A DNA stretch of 64,000 nt from a sulfur-oxidizing endosymbiont of Gigantopelta aegis (GTDB lineage Bacteria; Pseudomonadota; Gammaproteobacteria; GRL18): positions 893,001-957,000 of the forward strand of contig NZ_JAEHGE010000001.1 of the NCBI RefSeq assembly GCF_016097415.1, in the 5' to 3' direction. The number at the start of each line of letters is the position of its first letter. Within the stretch, counting starts at the first letter, position 1. Below the pieces are notes generated by a model, which saw nothing but the letters and a program-made list of their open reading frames with translations, made no database searches and was not told the origin of the DNA. Below are positions 11,562-21,227 of the stretch, one piece after another. A program made the translations under genes and the position numbers.

Positions 11562-12045
11562 TAAACCCGCAGCTCATGGTGGCATTATTATCTTGGTCAG
11601 CTTTGGAGTGGCCTTTATATTAACCATGCTCCCTATTCCAGAAGCATGGGCTATTTATCGTCCTGAATGGGTGACGTTGGTACTGATTTATTGGTGCTTT
11701 GCCTTACCTCATCGAGCCGGTGTTTTTACTGGTTGGGCAGTGGGATTTTTACTGGACATCCATCTGGGTAGCCTATTGGGAATGCACGCATTGACACTGG
11801 CCATTGTGGCTTACTTGTCCTATAAGCTGCATATTCGTATTCGCCTCTATCCACTCATTCAACAAGCATTAATCGTACTATTATTAGTGACGCTATCACA
11901 AATGCTGGTATTGTGGATCAATGGCATAACCGGACATGCATCGGGTGACTGGTCATACTGGTTGCCCTCATTAACCAGTATGCTCGTCTGGCCCTGGGTA
12001 TTTTATGTGATGCGCACAGTTCGCCGCCTCTATGGTGTTAACTGA
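11554..12045 (+). CDS. mreD: Rod-shape determining protein MreD
   Basis: This 163-residue inner-membrane protein has about five hydrophobic segments, including FGVAFILTMLPIPEAW, WVTLVLIYWCFALPHRAGVF and GFLLDIHLGSLLGMHAL, the last being a typical MreD signature. It is translationally coupled to mreC by an 8-base overlap. It acts with MreB/MreC, PBP2 and RodA in the elongasome. Confidence 0.94.
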   Translation: MSNKPAAHGGIIILVSFGVAFILTMLPIPEAWAIYRPEWVTLVLIYWCFALPHRAGVFTGWAVGFLLDIHLGSLLGMHALTLAIVAYLSYKLHIRIRLYPLIQQALIVLLLVTLSQMLVLWINGITGHASGDWSYWLPSLTSMLVWPWVFYVMRTVRRLYGVN

Positions 12046-12082
12046 TGATGGGTGTTAATTAAGATGAGAGTCAACGAGTCTA

Positions 12083-14095
12083 ATGGCTGAACGACAGCAT
12101 TTAAAAGATCATTTTATCGAGCAACGGATCTTCCAAAATCGCAGTGTTGCGGCATTACTGTTCACCCTGATTTTATTTGGTACTCTAATTGTTCGCCTGT
12201 TTGTATTGCAAATCAATAATCATGAACACTTCTCCACGCTATCTCAAAACAACCGCGTTTCGGTGCAGGCAATTCCGCCCACCCGGGGGCTAATTTATGA
12301 TCGTAATGGCATCATTCTGGCAGAAAATTTACCATCCTATACCTTACAAATTATTCCCGAGCAAACCTCAGATATCGAAAACTTACTGGAAGAGTTATCA
12401 CTACTAATCAATATTCGTGACATTGATGTAAAAAAATTCAAAAAAGAAGTACGTCGCAAGCGTCGCTTTGAAGGAATTCCCTTACGCTTTCGTCTAAACG
12501 ATGAAGAAGTAGCCATTATCTCGGTGAACCTACACCGCCTTCCTGGTGTAGAAATTAAAGCACAATTAAGCCGTTTTTATCCCTATGGCAGGGAAACTGC
12601 ACATGTGGTGGGCTATGTAGGACGGATTAATGAGAGAGAACTGAAAAGATTACCCGTCACCAACTATAGTGGCACCAACCACACCGGCAAATTGGGCATT
12701 GAAAAATCCTACGAAGCACTGCTACATGGGCAGGTAGGCTACCAAAAGGTAGAAACCAATGTGCGTGGCCGGGTATTACGAGTTCTGGAACGCAGTAATC
12801 CCATGCCCGGTGATGATTTGTTTTTAAATTTAGACATTAATCTGCAAAAAGCGGCCATCGAAGCCTTTGCTGATAAGCGTGGGGCTTTGGTGGCAATTGA
12901 TCCCAATAATGGGCATATCCTAACCATGATCAGCATGCCGGATTATGATGCTAATCTCTTTGTGAATGGCATCGACTCAAAAACCTATAATGCCCTGAAT
13001 CGATCATGGGAACGACCTTTATTTAATCGTACTATCTTGGGTAGCTATCCCCCTGGTTCAACCACCAAACCTTTTTTTGCTCTGGCAGGCTTGGAACTCA
13101 ATACTATTCAATTGGATCACCAAATTTTTTGTCCCGGCTATTATCAACTCAATGGCAAGGCGCATAAATACCGTGACTGGAAAAAGTGGGGACATGGTAA
13201 AACGAATATTAGTAAGTCCATCATCCAGTCCTGTGATGTTTTTTACTATGATCTCGCCTTTCAACTCGGCATTACAAAAATGCATGACTTCATGACCAAC
13301 TTTGGTTTTGGTAAACGCTCAGGCATTGATATCCTCGGCGAACGAAGTGGCCTGATGCCTTCTAAAGCATGGAAGAAAAGAGTCCGTAAACAAGTCTGGT
13401 TTCCCGGTGAAACGGTCATTGCCGGTATTGGTCAGGGCTATGTTTTGGTCACCCCCTTACAATTAGCACTCGGTACGGCAACCTTGGCCAATGGCGGCAA
13501 ACTTTTTCAGCCCCAATTGGTGAATGCCATTCAGCGTAAAGTCGATCTCCAACCACGCTACATTTCACCGCAAAAAATACATCAAGTCCCCATCAAACGC
13601 AAAGAAAACTGGACAGAAATCTACTCGGCAATGACCGAAGTCATTCATGGTGCTCGCGGGACTGCACGACGTCTCAATAAACCGGGTATGCGCTATAAAA
13701 TCGCTGGCAAAACAGGTACGGCACAGGTATTTAGTGTTGCCCAGGATGCCACCTATAAAGAAGATGAACTGGAAGAACGGCTCAAGGATCATGCACTTTT
13801 TATGGCCTTTGCCCCCGTCGACAATCCCAAAATTGCCATTGCCGTCATAGTAGAAAATGGTGGTCATGGTGGCTCGGTCGCAGCACCCATTGCCGGTAAA
13901 GTCATTGAGTCTTACCTCAGTCAATTTAGCGATGAAGATCTGCACAAAGCGGTTGATTCATCATCCCCGGCGACAACACATTCTAAGAGCAGTTCTAAAG
14001 ACACGCCAAAGAACAGTTCTAAAAATACTAAAACATTAAATAATAGCGCTCCATCGGCTATGCAGTCTCATCACGAGGGTCATGAACATGGCTAG
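12083..14095 (+). CDS. mrdA: Penicillin-binding protein 2 (elongation transpeptidase)
   Basis: This bitopic inner-membrane transpeptidase is specific for side-wall peptidoglycan. It has one N-terminal membrane segment (about 22-44), a dimerisation domain starting with NNRVSVQAIPPTRGLIYDR, and a transpeptidase domain with the active site S326-T-T-K329, the SCD second motif and KTGTAQ. At 670 residues it is slightly longer than many family members, because of a Ser/Lys/Asn-rich low-complexity tail (about 615-670). Its end overlaps rodA by 14 bases, coupling the SEDS polymerase to its transpeptidase partner. Confidence 0.96.
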   Translation: MAERQHLKDHFIEQRIFQNRSVAALLFTLILFGTLIVRLFVLQINNHEHFSTLSQNNRVSVQAIPPTRGLIYDRNGIILAENLPSYTLQIIPEQTSDIENLLEELSLLINIRDIDVKKFKKEVRRKRRFEGIPLRFRLNDEEVAIISVNLHRLPGVEIKAQLSRFYPYGRETAHVVGYVGRINERELKRLPVTNYSGTNHTGKLGIEKSYEALLHGQVGYQKVETNVRGRVLRVLERSNPMPGDDLFLNLDINLQKAAIEAFADKRGALVAIDPNNGHILTMISMPDYDANLFVNGIDSKTYNALNRSWERPLFNRTILGSYPPGSTTKPFFALAGLELNTIQLDHQIFCPGYYQLNGKAHKYRDWKKWGHGKTNISKSIIQSCDVFYYDLAFQLGITKMHDFMTNFGFGKRSGIDILGERSGLMPSKAWKKRVRKQVWFPGETVIAGIGQGYVLVTPLQLALGTATLANGGKLFQPQLVNAIQRKVDLQPRYISPQKIHQVPIKRKENWTEIYSAMTEVIHGARGTARRLNKPGMRYKIAGKTGTAQVFSVAQDATYKEDELEERLKDHALFMAFAPVDNPKIAIAVIVENGGHGGSVAAPIAGKVIESYLSQFSDEDLHKAVDSSSPATTHSKSSSKDTPKNSSKNTKTLNNSAPSAMQSHHEGHEHG

Positions 14096-15194
14096 TCGCG
14101 CCTCACAACAAGGCTTATTTTTTCGCTTACACATCGATCTTACTTTACTCATGAGTTTAATTGCCCTCATTGTTTTAGGACAAATTATCCTCTATAGCGC
14201 CAGCGGAGAAAGCATTGCCACTATGCAACGCCAGGGCATTCGTCTTGGCATCGCTTTTGTTGTTATGCTGGCAATCGCTCAGGTATCGCCTGATACCATG
14301 CGCCGTTGGTCGCCGATTTTGTTTATTATCGGTGCCATTATGCTTATTGCCGTATTATTAGTCGGAACCAAGGCGCTCGGGGCACAGCGCTGGCTAAATT
14401 TAGGCTTTTTTCGTTTTCAGCCCTCTGAAATGATGAAACTCGCCGTACCGATGATGCTGGCCTGGTACTTATCCAGCGGTCATATCCCGCCACGCAATCG
14501 CCACTTGCTTGTGGCACTGGTGTTATTATTATTGCCAGTATTACTCATTGCCAAGCAACCCGACTTAGGCACATCCTTATTGGTCAGTAGTGCCGGTTTA
14601 TTCGTTATTTTTATGGCCGGAGTCTCCTGGCGTTTAATTGCCGGATTTATCTTTGTTGGCATCGCATTCACTGTACCAATGTGGCTATTTTTGATGCATG
14701 ATTATCAACGCCAGCGGGTACTCACCATGCTCAATCCAGAATCTGATCCACTCGGTAGTGGCTATCACATTATTCAATCAAAAATAGCCATCGGCTCCGG
14801 GGGCAGCTTTGGTAAAGGCTGGCTCAATGGCACACAGTCTCATTTGGAATTCTTACCCGAGCGTCATACCGATTTTATTTTTTCAGTATTTGCAGAAGAA
14901 TTTGGCTTTAGTGGGGTATTATTATTACTATCTCTTTATCTCTTTATTATTTTTCGCGGTGTTTATATCACCACTCAGGCACATGGCACCTTCGCACGTT
15001 TGCTCGGTGCCAGTATTGTACTAACATTTTTAATTTATGTGTTCGTTAATATTGGTATGGTCAGTGGCATCCTACCCGTCGTGGGCGTACCATTGCCCTT
15101 GGTCAGTTATGGTGGCACGTCCATTGTGACTCTAATGGCTGGATTTGGTATTTTGATGTCTATTCATACCCATAGGAAATTATTAGCGCACTAG
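14082..15194 (+). CDS. rodA: SEDS peptidoglycan glycosyltransferase RodA
   Basis: RodA polymerises lipid II with PBP2 as its partner. At 370 residues with about ten membrane segments it is normal length. Diagnostic stretches are GAQRWLNLGFFRFQPSEMMKLA, KQPDLGTSLLV and GVPLPLVSYGGTSIV, including the conserved Asp of the large loop region (HTDFIFSVFAEEFGF). The start ATG lies within the end of mrdA, preceded by GAGG. A second ATG is two codons in. Confidence 0.96.
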   Translation: MNMASRASQQGLFFRLHIDLTLLMSLIALIVLGQIILYSASGESIATMQRQGIRLGIAFVVMLAIAQVSPDTMRRWSPILFIIGAIMLIAVLLVGTKALGAQRWLNLGFFRFQPSEMMKLAVPMMLAWYLSSGHIPPRNRHLLVALVLLLLPVLLIAKQPDLGTSLLVSSAGLFVIFMAGVSWRLIAGFIFVGIAFTVPMWLFLMHDYQRQRVLTMLNPESDPLGSGYHIIQSKIAIGSGGSFGKGWLNGTQSHLEFLPERHTDFIFSVFAEEFGFSGVLLLLSLYLFIIFRGVYITTQAHGTFARLLGASIVLTFLIYVFVNIGMVSGILPVVGVPLPLVSYGGTSIVTLMAGFGILMSIHTHRKLLAH

Positions 15195-15308
15195 CGTGTC
15201 CAATATCTAAGCATGTTGATTAAGTAGCATATTGTATTTAGAAGGGGTGGAATCCGACCCCACCTAATCAGATATCGAGTTCAGAAAACCGTAAAAACAG
15301 GAATTTTT

Positions 15309-16325
15309 ATGTTAGCCCAACCCAGTACACGCTTTATCATGTTAAGCATTTTAGGCCTTTTTCTTATTGTCATTAATAGCGCCAATGCCGCTACTCTCAA
15401 TAAAGATCCCGAAGTACAACAATTTATTAATGAAATGGTACAAACACACCAATTCAGCAAAAGTGAATTAGACAAGGTGTTTGCTCAAGTAAAAATCAAA
15501 CAAAAAATTCTTGATGCCATTAGCCGTCCGGCTGAAAGAAGTAAGGCATGGCATGAATATAGAAAGATATTTCTAACCAAAAAGCGCATCAAGCAAGGTG
15601 TTAAATTTTGGCAGGATAATACTGACATTATCAATTATGCTGAAAAAGTTTATGGTGTTGCCCCGGAAATCATGGTCGCCATTATTGGTGTGGAAACCTA
15701 TTATGGTCGGCTGCAAGGTAGTTATCGGGTAATGGATGCTTTGTCCACCCTGGCCTTTCGTTATCCTAAACGCAGCAAATTTTTCCGTGGTGAATTAAAG
15801 CACTTTCTCATCATGAACCGGGAACAAAAGTTTGACCCATTAAGCCGTAAAGGTTCTTATGCCGGTGCGATGGGTATGGGTCAGTTTATTCCCAGTAGTT
15901 TTCAAAGCTATGCCGTGGATTTTGATGGTGATGGCGAAAAAGATATCTGGAAAAATAATGCCGATGCCATTGGCAGTGTGGCAAATTATTTCAAACGTCA
16001 TGGCTGGAAAAAAGGTCAGCCGGTGGCCGATCAATTGAACCCTATGAAGGACACCCTACTAACAGATAAAGATCGCTGTAAACGTAGCTGTAAGCCTAAA
16101 CTAACGGTTGCAGCCTTCAAACAAAAGGGACTCACAGGCGACACCGCTGTTACAGATGAGACCAAAGCGATTCTTTTGCTTCTGAAACAAAAAAACAGCA
16201 AAGAATATTGGTTGGGCTATAATAACTTTTATGTAATTTCACGTTATAATCATAGCACTCTGTATTCCATGGCCGTTTATCAGCTCAGTCAGGCAATAAA
16301 ACAGGCTAAATTAAAAGCTCAATAA
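15309..16325 (+). CDS. mltB: Membrane-bound lytic murein transglycosylase B
   Basis: MltB cleaves glycan strands to 1,6-anhydromuropeptides. Signal sequence: residues 1-28 (hydrophobic core, cut near SANA-A). There is no lipobox Cys, so it is probably a soluble periplasmic form. The catalytic Glu is E129 in IIGVETYYGRLQGSYRVMDALSTLAF, followed by GAMGMGQFIPSSF and DFDGDGEKDIW. The length (338) fits the family. Its TAA overlaps the ATG of rlpA by one base. Confidence 0.93.
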   Translation: MLAQPSTRFIMLSILGLFLIVINSANAATLNKDPEVQQFINEMVQTHQFSKSELDKVFAQVKIKQKILDAISRPAERSKAWHEYRKIFLTKKRIKQGVKFWQDNTDIINYAEKVYGVAPEIMVAIIGVETYYGRLQGSYRVMDALSTLAFRYPKRSKFFRGELKHFLIMNREQKFDPLSRKGSYAGAMGMGQFIPSSFQSYAVDFDGDGEKDIWKNNADAIGSVANYFKRHGWKKGQPVADQLNPMKDTLLTDKDRCKRSCKPKLTVAAFKQKGLTGDTAVTDETKAILLLLKQKNSKEYWLGYNNFYVISRYNHSTLYSMAVYQLSQAIKQAKLKAQ

Positions 16326-17227
16326 TGATCCCGACAGAAACAACTTTCAGGTTTTCAGCCAAGCATGCGACGAAGCTAATAGCAGTGATAATCATTGCCT
16401 GGGTTTTGGTTTCCTGTAGTAGTTCGACAAAAACCAGCAGTTCATCGTCGGGGCGCTATAGCATCAGTCAGGATGGCCCACCCTCTGAATACCTTGATGT
16501 TAGCCAAATACCTGATGCCGTCCCCAAACCCACGAAACGCAGCAAGTCTGGCAATCCAAAGTCTTATGTCGTCTTTGGCAAGCGTTATTATGTAATGGAC
16601 TCCAGTAAGGGCTATAAAGCACGCGGGATTGCCTCATGGTATGGCAAGAAATTTCAAGGTCATCGCACTTCCAGTGGTGAGCCTTATGATATGCACGGCA
16701 TGACTGCAGCACATAAAACGTTGCCCCTACCCACTTATGTCCGAGTAACCAACTTAAAAAATGGCCGACAAGTTGTCGTCAAGGTCAATGATCGCGGGCC
16801 GTTTCATGAAGGTCGTATCATCGACCTGTCACATACTGCTGCGATCAAATTAGGTGTAAAAGGCACTGGCACAGGCTTGGTTGAAGTAGAAGCCATTGAT
16901 CCTAGTCAGTCTCTTCCTGCTCCACAGGCATCAACTACAGCTACCACTGTCCCCTTATTGCCAACACCGGCAAAACCAATTGGACTGTATCTGCAATTAG
17001 GGGCTTTTATTAGCGTTCAAAATGCCATGCGCTTAAAAAACAAAGTCAATGCTGCGCTTAATGCCCGCAATGAAACAACCTTGGCAAGCGTTTCCAATAT
17101 CGAAAAAAATGGCCAACAATATTACCGCGTCCGTCTTGGTCCCCTGAGTGACACGGATCATGCTGATACATTGATGCAAACACTGACTGAAAATGGCTTT
17201 GTTCGACACAGTATTGTTGTGGAATAG
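16325..17227 (+). CDS. rlpA: RlpA-type septal ring lytic transglycosylase lipoprotein
   Basis: RlpA is an outer-membrane lipoprotein of the cell-division/wall-remodelling machinery. It has a lipoprotein signal with Cys31 (lipobox LVSC), a double-psi beta-barrel domain (ASWYGKKFQGHRTSSGEPYDMHGMTAAHKTLP... with DRGPFHEGRIIDLS) and a C-terminal SPOR domain that binds denuded glycan (about 220-300, LYLQLGAFISVQNAMRL). It is coupled to mltB by a one-base overlap. Confidence 0.94.
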   Translation: MIPTETTFRFSAKHATKLIAVIIIAWVLVSCSSSTKTSSSSSGRYSISQDGPPSEYLDVSQIPDAVPKPTKRSKSGNPKSYVVFGKRYYVMDSSKGYKARGIASWYGKKFQGHRTSSGEPYDMHGMTAAHKTLPLPTYVRVTNLKNGRQVVVKVNDRGPFHEGRIIDLSHTAAIKLGVKGTGTGLVEVEAIDPSQSLPAPQASTTATTVPLLPTPAKPIGLYLQLGAFISVQNAMRLKNKVNAALNARNETTLASVSNIEKNGQQYYRVRLGPLSDTDHADTLMQTLTENGFVRHSIVVE

Positions 17228-17244
17228 TATTGGGGGGTTAAAAC

Positions 17245-17274
17245 GTAGGATGTGGTGAGGCACGAACCGCATCA
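17245..17274. repeat. Half copy of REP-like family B
   Basis: One arm of the family-B palindrome (GTAGGATGTGGTGAGGCACG...) with one substitution relative to 22248. The complementary arm is absent. It lies in the rlpA-dacA gap, 18 bases after the rlpA stop. Confidence 0.7.
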
Positions 17275-17466
17275 AATACCTGTTTAAAGTCATGTATGCG
17301 CTCGAATCAGCCATTTTTAGCACTCCATTTTGAACGATTTATCTGTTCATTTGCCTAATTTTCAGCAGTTTTATCAATTAGATTTTCTCATTAGCCATAA
17401 TTTAAGTTAAAATTTAATATTAATACCATCAACTATAAACAACCCAACCATTTGAGCTAAACATTT

Positions 17467-18612
17467 ATGAAACGGACTCTCAGTTATTTCTTTATTGCTA
17501 TTTTTGCCCTTATCTTTACTCTGAATGCTCAGGCAGCACCCAAAATCATTCCCAAAGCCCCTACGATTGCAGCAAAATCTTATATTTTAATTGATTATAA
17601 TAGCAGCAAAGTCATTGCTCAAAAGAATGCCGATATGCCGGTAGCACCTGCAAGTATCACCAAAGTCATGACGGCTTATGTCATTTTTGCTGAACTTGAA
17701 GAAGGCAATATTCAACTCAGCGATTTGGTCACTGTCAGTAAAAAAGCCTGGAAAACCCCTGGTTCCAGAATGTTCATCAAGGTCAATAGCAAAGTCTCTG
17801 TAGAAGATTTATTACAGGGCATGATCATTCAGTCCGGCAATGATGCCAGTGTCGCGCTCGCCGAGCACATTGCCGGTAGCGAAGATACCTTTGCCGCACT
17901 CATGAATCAACATGCTCAGGAATTGGGTATGAGCAATACTCACTTTCTCAATAGTACGGGCTTGCCCAATAAAAATCATAAAACCAGTGCTAAAGACCTG
18001 GCTATTTTAGCCAACTCTCTGATTAAGCGTTTCCCACAGTATTATAAGTGGTACTCCACTAAAGAATTCACCTATAACAATATAAAACAGTCTAATCGTA
18101 ATAAATTATTATGGCGTGATAGCTCTGTCGATGGTATGAAAACGGGTTTTACCGATGATGCAGGTTATTGTCTATTGTCTTCAGCCAAGCGCAATAATAT
18201 GCGTTTAATTTCCGTGGTTTTAGGCACTAATAGTGCCAATGCCCGCGCTCAGGAATCACAAAAATTATTAAATTTTGGCTTTCGTTTTTATGAATCCCAT
18301 ATCGTTTATCCCGCACAAAAAACACTTAAAAGTGTGCGTGTATTCAAGGGGCATACCAAGCAATTGCCGGTCGGTGTCGTTAAGGATCTGGCTGTCACCA
18401 TTCCTCGTGGCCAATACAAAAACTTAAAACCATCCATTAATATCAACATGCCGCTAGTCGCTCCTATCGCTAAGGGGCAAAAATTGGGCAAGGTTGAGCT
18501 GAGATTGGATGGCAAAATATTAAGTATCTCCCCTTTGGTTGCCCTTAAAGCCATCAACGAAGGCAGTCTTTGGCAGCAAGCTAAAGACAGTGCTTTAATG
18601 ATGCTGGAATAA
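17467..18612 (+). CDS. dacA: D-alanyl-D-alanine carboxypeptidase (PBP5/6 type)
   Basis: This enzyme trims the terminal D-Ala from muropeptides. The signal peptide ends near residue 23 (NAQA-APK). Active-site motifs are S63-I-T-K66, S123-G-N125 and K225-T-G227, and a C-terminal beta domain ends in an amphipathic anchor (LWQQAKDSALMML). The length of 381 is typical. It precedes dat and ybeD-lipB as in many proteobacteria. Confidence 0.96.
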   Translation: MKRTLSYFFIAIFALIFTLNAQAAPKIIPKAPTIAAKSYILIDYNSSKVIAQKNADMPVAPASITKVMTAYVIFAELEEGNIQLSDLVTVSKKAWKTPGSRMFIKVNSKVSVEDLLQGMIIQSGNDASVALAEHIAGSEDTFAALMNQHAQELGMSNTHFLNSTGLPNKNHKTSAKDLAILANSLIKRFPQYYKWYSTKEFTYNNIKQSNRNKLLWRDSSVDGMKTGFTDDAGYCLLSSAKRNNMRLISVVLGTNSANARAQESQKLLNFGFRFYESHIVYPAQKTLKSVRVFKGHTKQLPVGVVKDLAVTIPRGQYKNLKPSININMPLVAPIAKGQKLGKVELRLDGKILSISPLVALKAINEGSLWQQAKDSALMMLE

Positions 18613-18613
18613 G

Positions 18614-19516
18614 TTGAAAAAAGACACTCTGATGCATACACCTGACGCTGAACCGATTGCCTATATCAACGGGCAATTTATTGCCCTTAAAGATGCCCGG
18701 GTTTCGGTACTGGATCGAGGCTTTATTTTTGGTGATGGCATTTATGAAGTGATTCCGGTGTATGCACGTCAGCCGTTTCGTTTATCGCACCATTTGCAGC
18801 GCCTTGAGAATAATCTCAGGGAAATTCAAATAAAAAACCCTCTGAGTTCGTCACAATGGCAGGCCTTGATTGAGCAATTGATTGAAAAGAACAACTATCA
18901 CAATCAATCCGTCTATTTACAAATTACCCGTGGTGTTGCTGCCCGTGATCACCGCTTTCCTAAGCAGAACAAGCCCACTGTCTTTTTAATGACTTCAGCG
19001 CTGGAAAAACAAGCTCCTGAGATTGCCCAGCAGGGGGTTGCAGCGATTACACTGCCCGATAATCGTTGGCTCAATTGCCATATAAAATCCATTTCCTTAC
19101 TTCCCAATGTGCTTTTGCGCCAACAAGCACTTGATAATAATGCCCAAGAAGCCATCTTAATCAAAGGCGGTCATGCCACTGAAGGGGCGGCGAGTAATAT
19201 TTTTATTGTCCAGGATAATTGCCTGATAACGCCCCCTAAAAGTCCTTTGCTCTTACCGGGTGTCACCCGTGATTTAGTCGTAGAATTGGCTCAAGCAAAT
19301 GATATTTGCTGCCAAGAACAGGCGATTACAGAAGCCGAGTTATTCAATGCTAAGGAAGTCTGGCTCAGCAGTTCAACGAAAAAAATTTTACCTGTCACCA
19401 AACTGAATGATAAAATAGTGGGCAATGGCCTGCCCGGGTCTTATTGGCAGCAAATGATTACTATTTATCAAGGCTATATAGCAACACTGAATACCAACAC
19501 TGAGAACAAGCAATGA
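18614..19516 (+). CDS. dat: D-amino-acid (D-alanine) aminotransferase, class IV
   Basis: This PLP enzyme of fold type IV interconverts D-Ala and D-Glu for peptidoglycan. Signatures are VLDRGFIFGDGIYEVIPVY and the later ATEGAASNIFIV with KSPLLLPGVTRD. The catalytic Lys should be in the KSISLLPNVLLRQ region. I take TTG 18614, with GGAATAAG just upstream from the end of dacA; ATG 18632 is the alternative. A close relative would be branched-chain aminotransferase, but the context of dacA and lipB favours Dat. Confidence 0.9.
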   Translation: MKKDTLMHTPDAEPIAYINGQFIALKDARVSVLDRGFIFGDGIYEVIPVYARQPFRLSHHLQRLENNLREIQIKNPLSSSQWQALIEQLIEKNNYHNQSVYLQITRGVAARDHRFPKQNKPTVFLMTSALEKQAPEIAQQGVAAITLPDNRWLNCHIKSISLLPNVLLRQQALDNNAQEAILIKGGHATEGAASNIFIVQDNCLITPPKSPLLLPGVTRDLVVELAQANDICCQEQAITEAELFNAKEVWLSSSTKKILPVTKLNDKIVGNGLPGSYWQQMITIYQGYIATLNTNTENKQ

Positions 19517-19528
19517 GAGAAAGAAAAA

Positions 19529-19840
19529 ATGACTGATGAAGCAGAGCAAAAAGCCCAGGAACGCGCTTCACAGAGTGTGGATGATGAGCAACTCATGCAC
19601 TTCCCCTGTGACTTTGCGATCAAAGTCATGGGTGAAAACATCGATGATTATCCCGCTTATGTCCTCGCCACTTGCCAAAGACATGTGGACAATGTAACTC
19701 AGCAATGCCTTCACACCCGCCCCAGCCGCAATGGAAAATACATTGCCGTCACGGTCAAACTCATTGCCACCAGCCGTCAACAATTAGATGATCTCTATAT
19801 TGAATTAAATGCTTATCCGCATACCAAAATGGCGCTCTAA
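19529..19840 (+). CDS. ybeD: YbeD/DUF493 family protein
   Basis: This small ACT-like protein (103 residues) has the family pattern FPCDFAIKVMG...RPSRNGKYIAVTVKLIATSRQQLDDLY and the terminal VKMAL-like end (TKMAL). It lies 12 bases after dat and 3 bases before lipB, the usual ybeD-lipB neighbourhood. Its molecular role is not established from sequence. Confidence 0.92.
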   Translation: MTDEAEQKAQERASQSVDDEQLMHFPCDFAIKVMGENIDDYPAYVLATCQRHVDNVTQQCLHTRPSRNGKYIAVTVKLIATSRQQLDDLYIELNAYPHTKMAL

Positions 19841-19843
19841 GAT

Positions 19844-20506
19844 TTGTCTGGGACTGATACACTACAGGTTAAATTATTAGGGCTTCAGGCCTACGAACCT
19901 GTCTGGCAAGCGATGCAGGCATTGACCGAGCAACGTACTGCCGAGACCGCAGATGAAATCTGGTTATTGGAACATGAGCCAGTATTTACCTTAGGGCGCA
20001 ATGGTAAACAGGAGCACATTTTAACTGACACGGACATTCCCATTATCAATATTGATCGCGGCGGGCAGGTGACTTATCACGGTCCAGGGCAATTGATTGC
20101 TTATCTGATGATTGATCTGAAGCGCAAAGCCCTTGGGGTGCGCAAAATGGTCACTTTGATCGAACAAAGTATTATTGATACCTTGCAGGAATACCAGCTT
20201 CAAGCTCAAGCAAAATCTGATGCCCCCGGCGTTTATATCGGTGATGCAAAAATCGCGGCCTTAGGTTTACGGATCAAAAAAGGTTGTAGTTTTCATGGCC
20301 TCAGCCTAAATCTCAATATGGATTTGATACCTTTTCAACAAATTAACCCCTGTGGCTATAAAGGCCTTGAAGTCGTGCAACTTTCTGACTATATTGAAGA
20401 TGTAGATAGTGTTCAGGTTCAACAACAACTTATTTTCCATTTAGCCAAAAATCTCGCTTATAAGGCTCACTTTATCAGTACCGATAAGCTCGATTTTTTA
20501 ACCTAA
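19844..20506 (+). CDS. lipB: Octanoyl-[acyl carrier protein]-protein octanoyltransferase
   Basis: LipB moves octanoyl from ACP to lipoyl domains, the first step of lipoate synthesis. It contains RGGQVTYHGPGQLIAY, the catalytic Lys in KIAALGLRI and the catalytic Cys in INPCGYKGLEV. The start is TTG 19844, three bases after the ybeD stop. lipA, often next, is absent here: the gene is followed by a palindromic repeat. Confidence 0.95.
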   Translation: MSGTDTLQVKLLGLQAYEPVWQAMQALTEQRTAETADEIWLLEHEPVFTLGRNGKQEHILTDTDIPIINIDRGGQVTYHGPGQLIAYLMIDLKRKALGVRKMVTLIEQSIIDTLQEYQLQAQAKSDAPGVYIGDAKIAALGLRIKKGCSFHGLSLNLNMDLIPFQQINPCGYKGLEVVQLSDYIEDVDSVQVQQQLIFHLAKNLAYKAHFISTDKLDFLT

Positions 20507-20535
20507 AATAATCAATTGAATCGTAGCGAGAGCGA

Positions 20536-20644
20536 CTTAGACGCTGAAGATTAAGGGTTTTACAGGTTATTTTGGCTTTATTCGTAGTCACCCTACGGGT
20601 GAAGTCAAAATGTTCTGGAAAATCCTTAAGATTCAGTGCATAAG
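20536..20644. repeat. Long imperfect palindrome after lipB
   Basis: The left half 20536-20587 aligns to the reverse complement of the right half 20593-20644 with scattered mismatches (CTTAGACGCTGAAGATTAAG against CTTATGCACTGAATCTTAAG). It can fold into one large hairpin over about 109 bases and may terminate the wall/lipoyl transcript. It differs from the near-perfect REP-like families. The rest of the 20507-20768 gap shows nothing else I recognise. Confidence 0.65.
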
Positions 20645-20768
20645 GCGGTCACAGTAGGTTCAACTGATTTTTTTAGGTTTAACCCGTTCAAATATTTAGG
20701 AACAGGGTTTAGGAAAAGGATTTTTAAATGTCGAGCAAAACTATATTGCTCACAGTACAGGTTAAATT

Positions 20769-21221
20769 ATGTCTGATAATACGATTATAAGAAAGGCCAA
20801 TGAAAGCGATTTAGATGAGATTTTGGCACTCATTAATTCGCCGAAAGCCGATAATGGCACAGCCATGGAGCACCGTGATGCGAATACGGTTTATCTCTCT
20901 ATTTTAGACGATTCTAATTATTTTCAGGTCGTTGCTAGTACTGAGGAGGGCATTGCTGGAATGATTAGCCTGGTGATCATTATGCAAATGACCCATGAGG
21001 GTTCGACAACCGCTTTTATGACGGATTTGATTATTGCAGAAAATATAGAAAATAAAAACACACTTGCCCAAGACTTAATGCAATATTGCAAAGACTTAGC
21101 GCAGGAATATGGCTGTTATAAATTAGTCTGCCATAGTGATTATCAAACCGAGCTACTCACATCATCTTGTCAGGCAATAGGGCTTGAAGCAAGCAGTCCG
21201 GCATTTGTTCTAGCTGAATAA
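20769..21221 (+). CDS. GNAT-family N-acetyltransferase
   Basis: This 150-residue protein has the GNAT layout: IRKANESDLDEILALI at the start, VASTEEGIAGMISLVII for strand 4, and LAQDLMQYCKDLAQEYGCYKLVCHSD for the acetyl-CoA loop/helix and strand 5. The substrate is unknown. It is convergent with the sigma54 activator gene, only 6 bases from its end. Confidence 0.8.
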   Translation: MSDNTIIRKANESDLDEILALINSPKADNGTAMEHRDANTVYLSILDDSNYFQVVASTEEGIAGMISLVIIMQMTHEGSTTAFMTDLIIAENIENKNTLAQDLMQYCKDLAQEYGCYKLVCHSDYQTELLTSSCQAIGLEASSPAFVLAE

Positions 21222-21227
21222 GTGGCT

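Noticed and set aside
13565-13945. 126-codon ORF antisense to mrdA
   Set aside because: Overlaps the transpeptidase domain; composition follows the complementary codons of mrdA.
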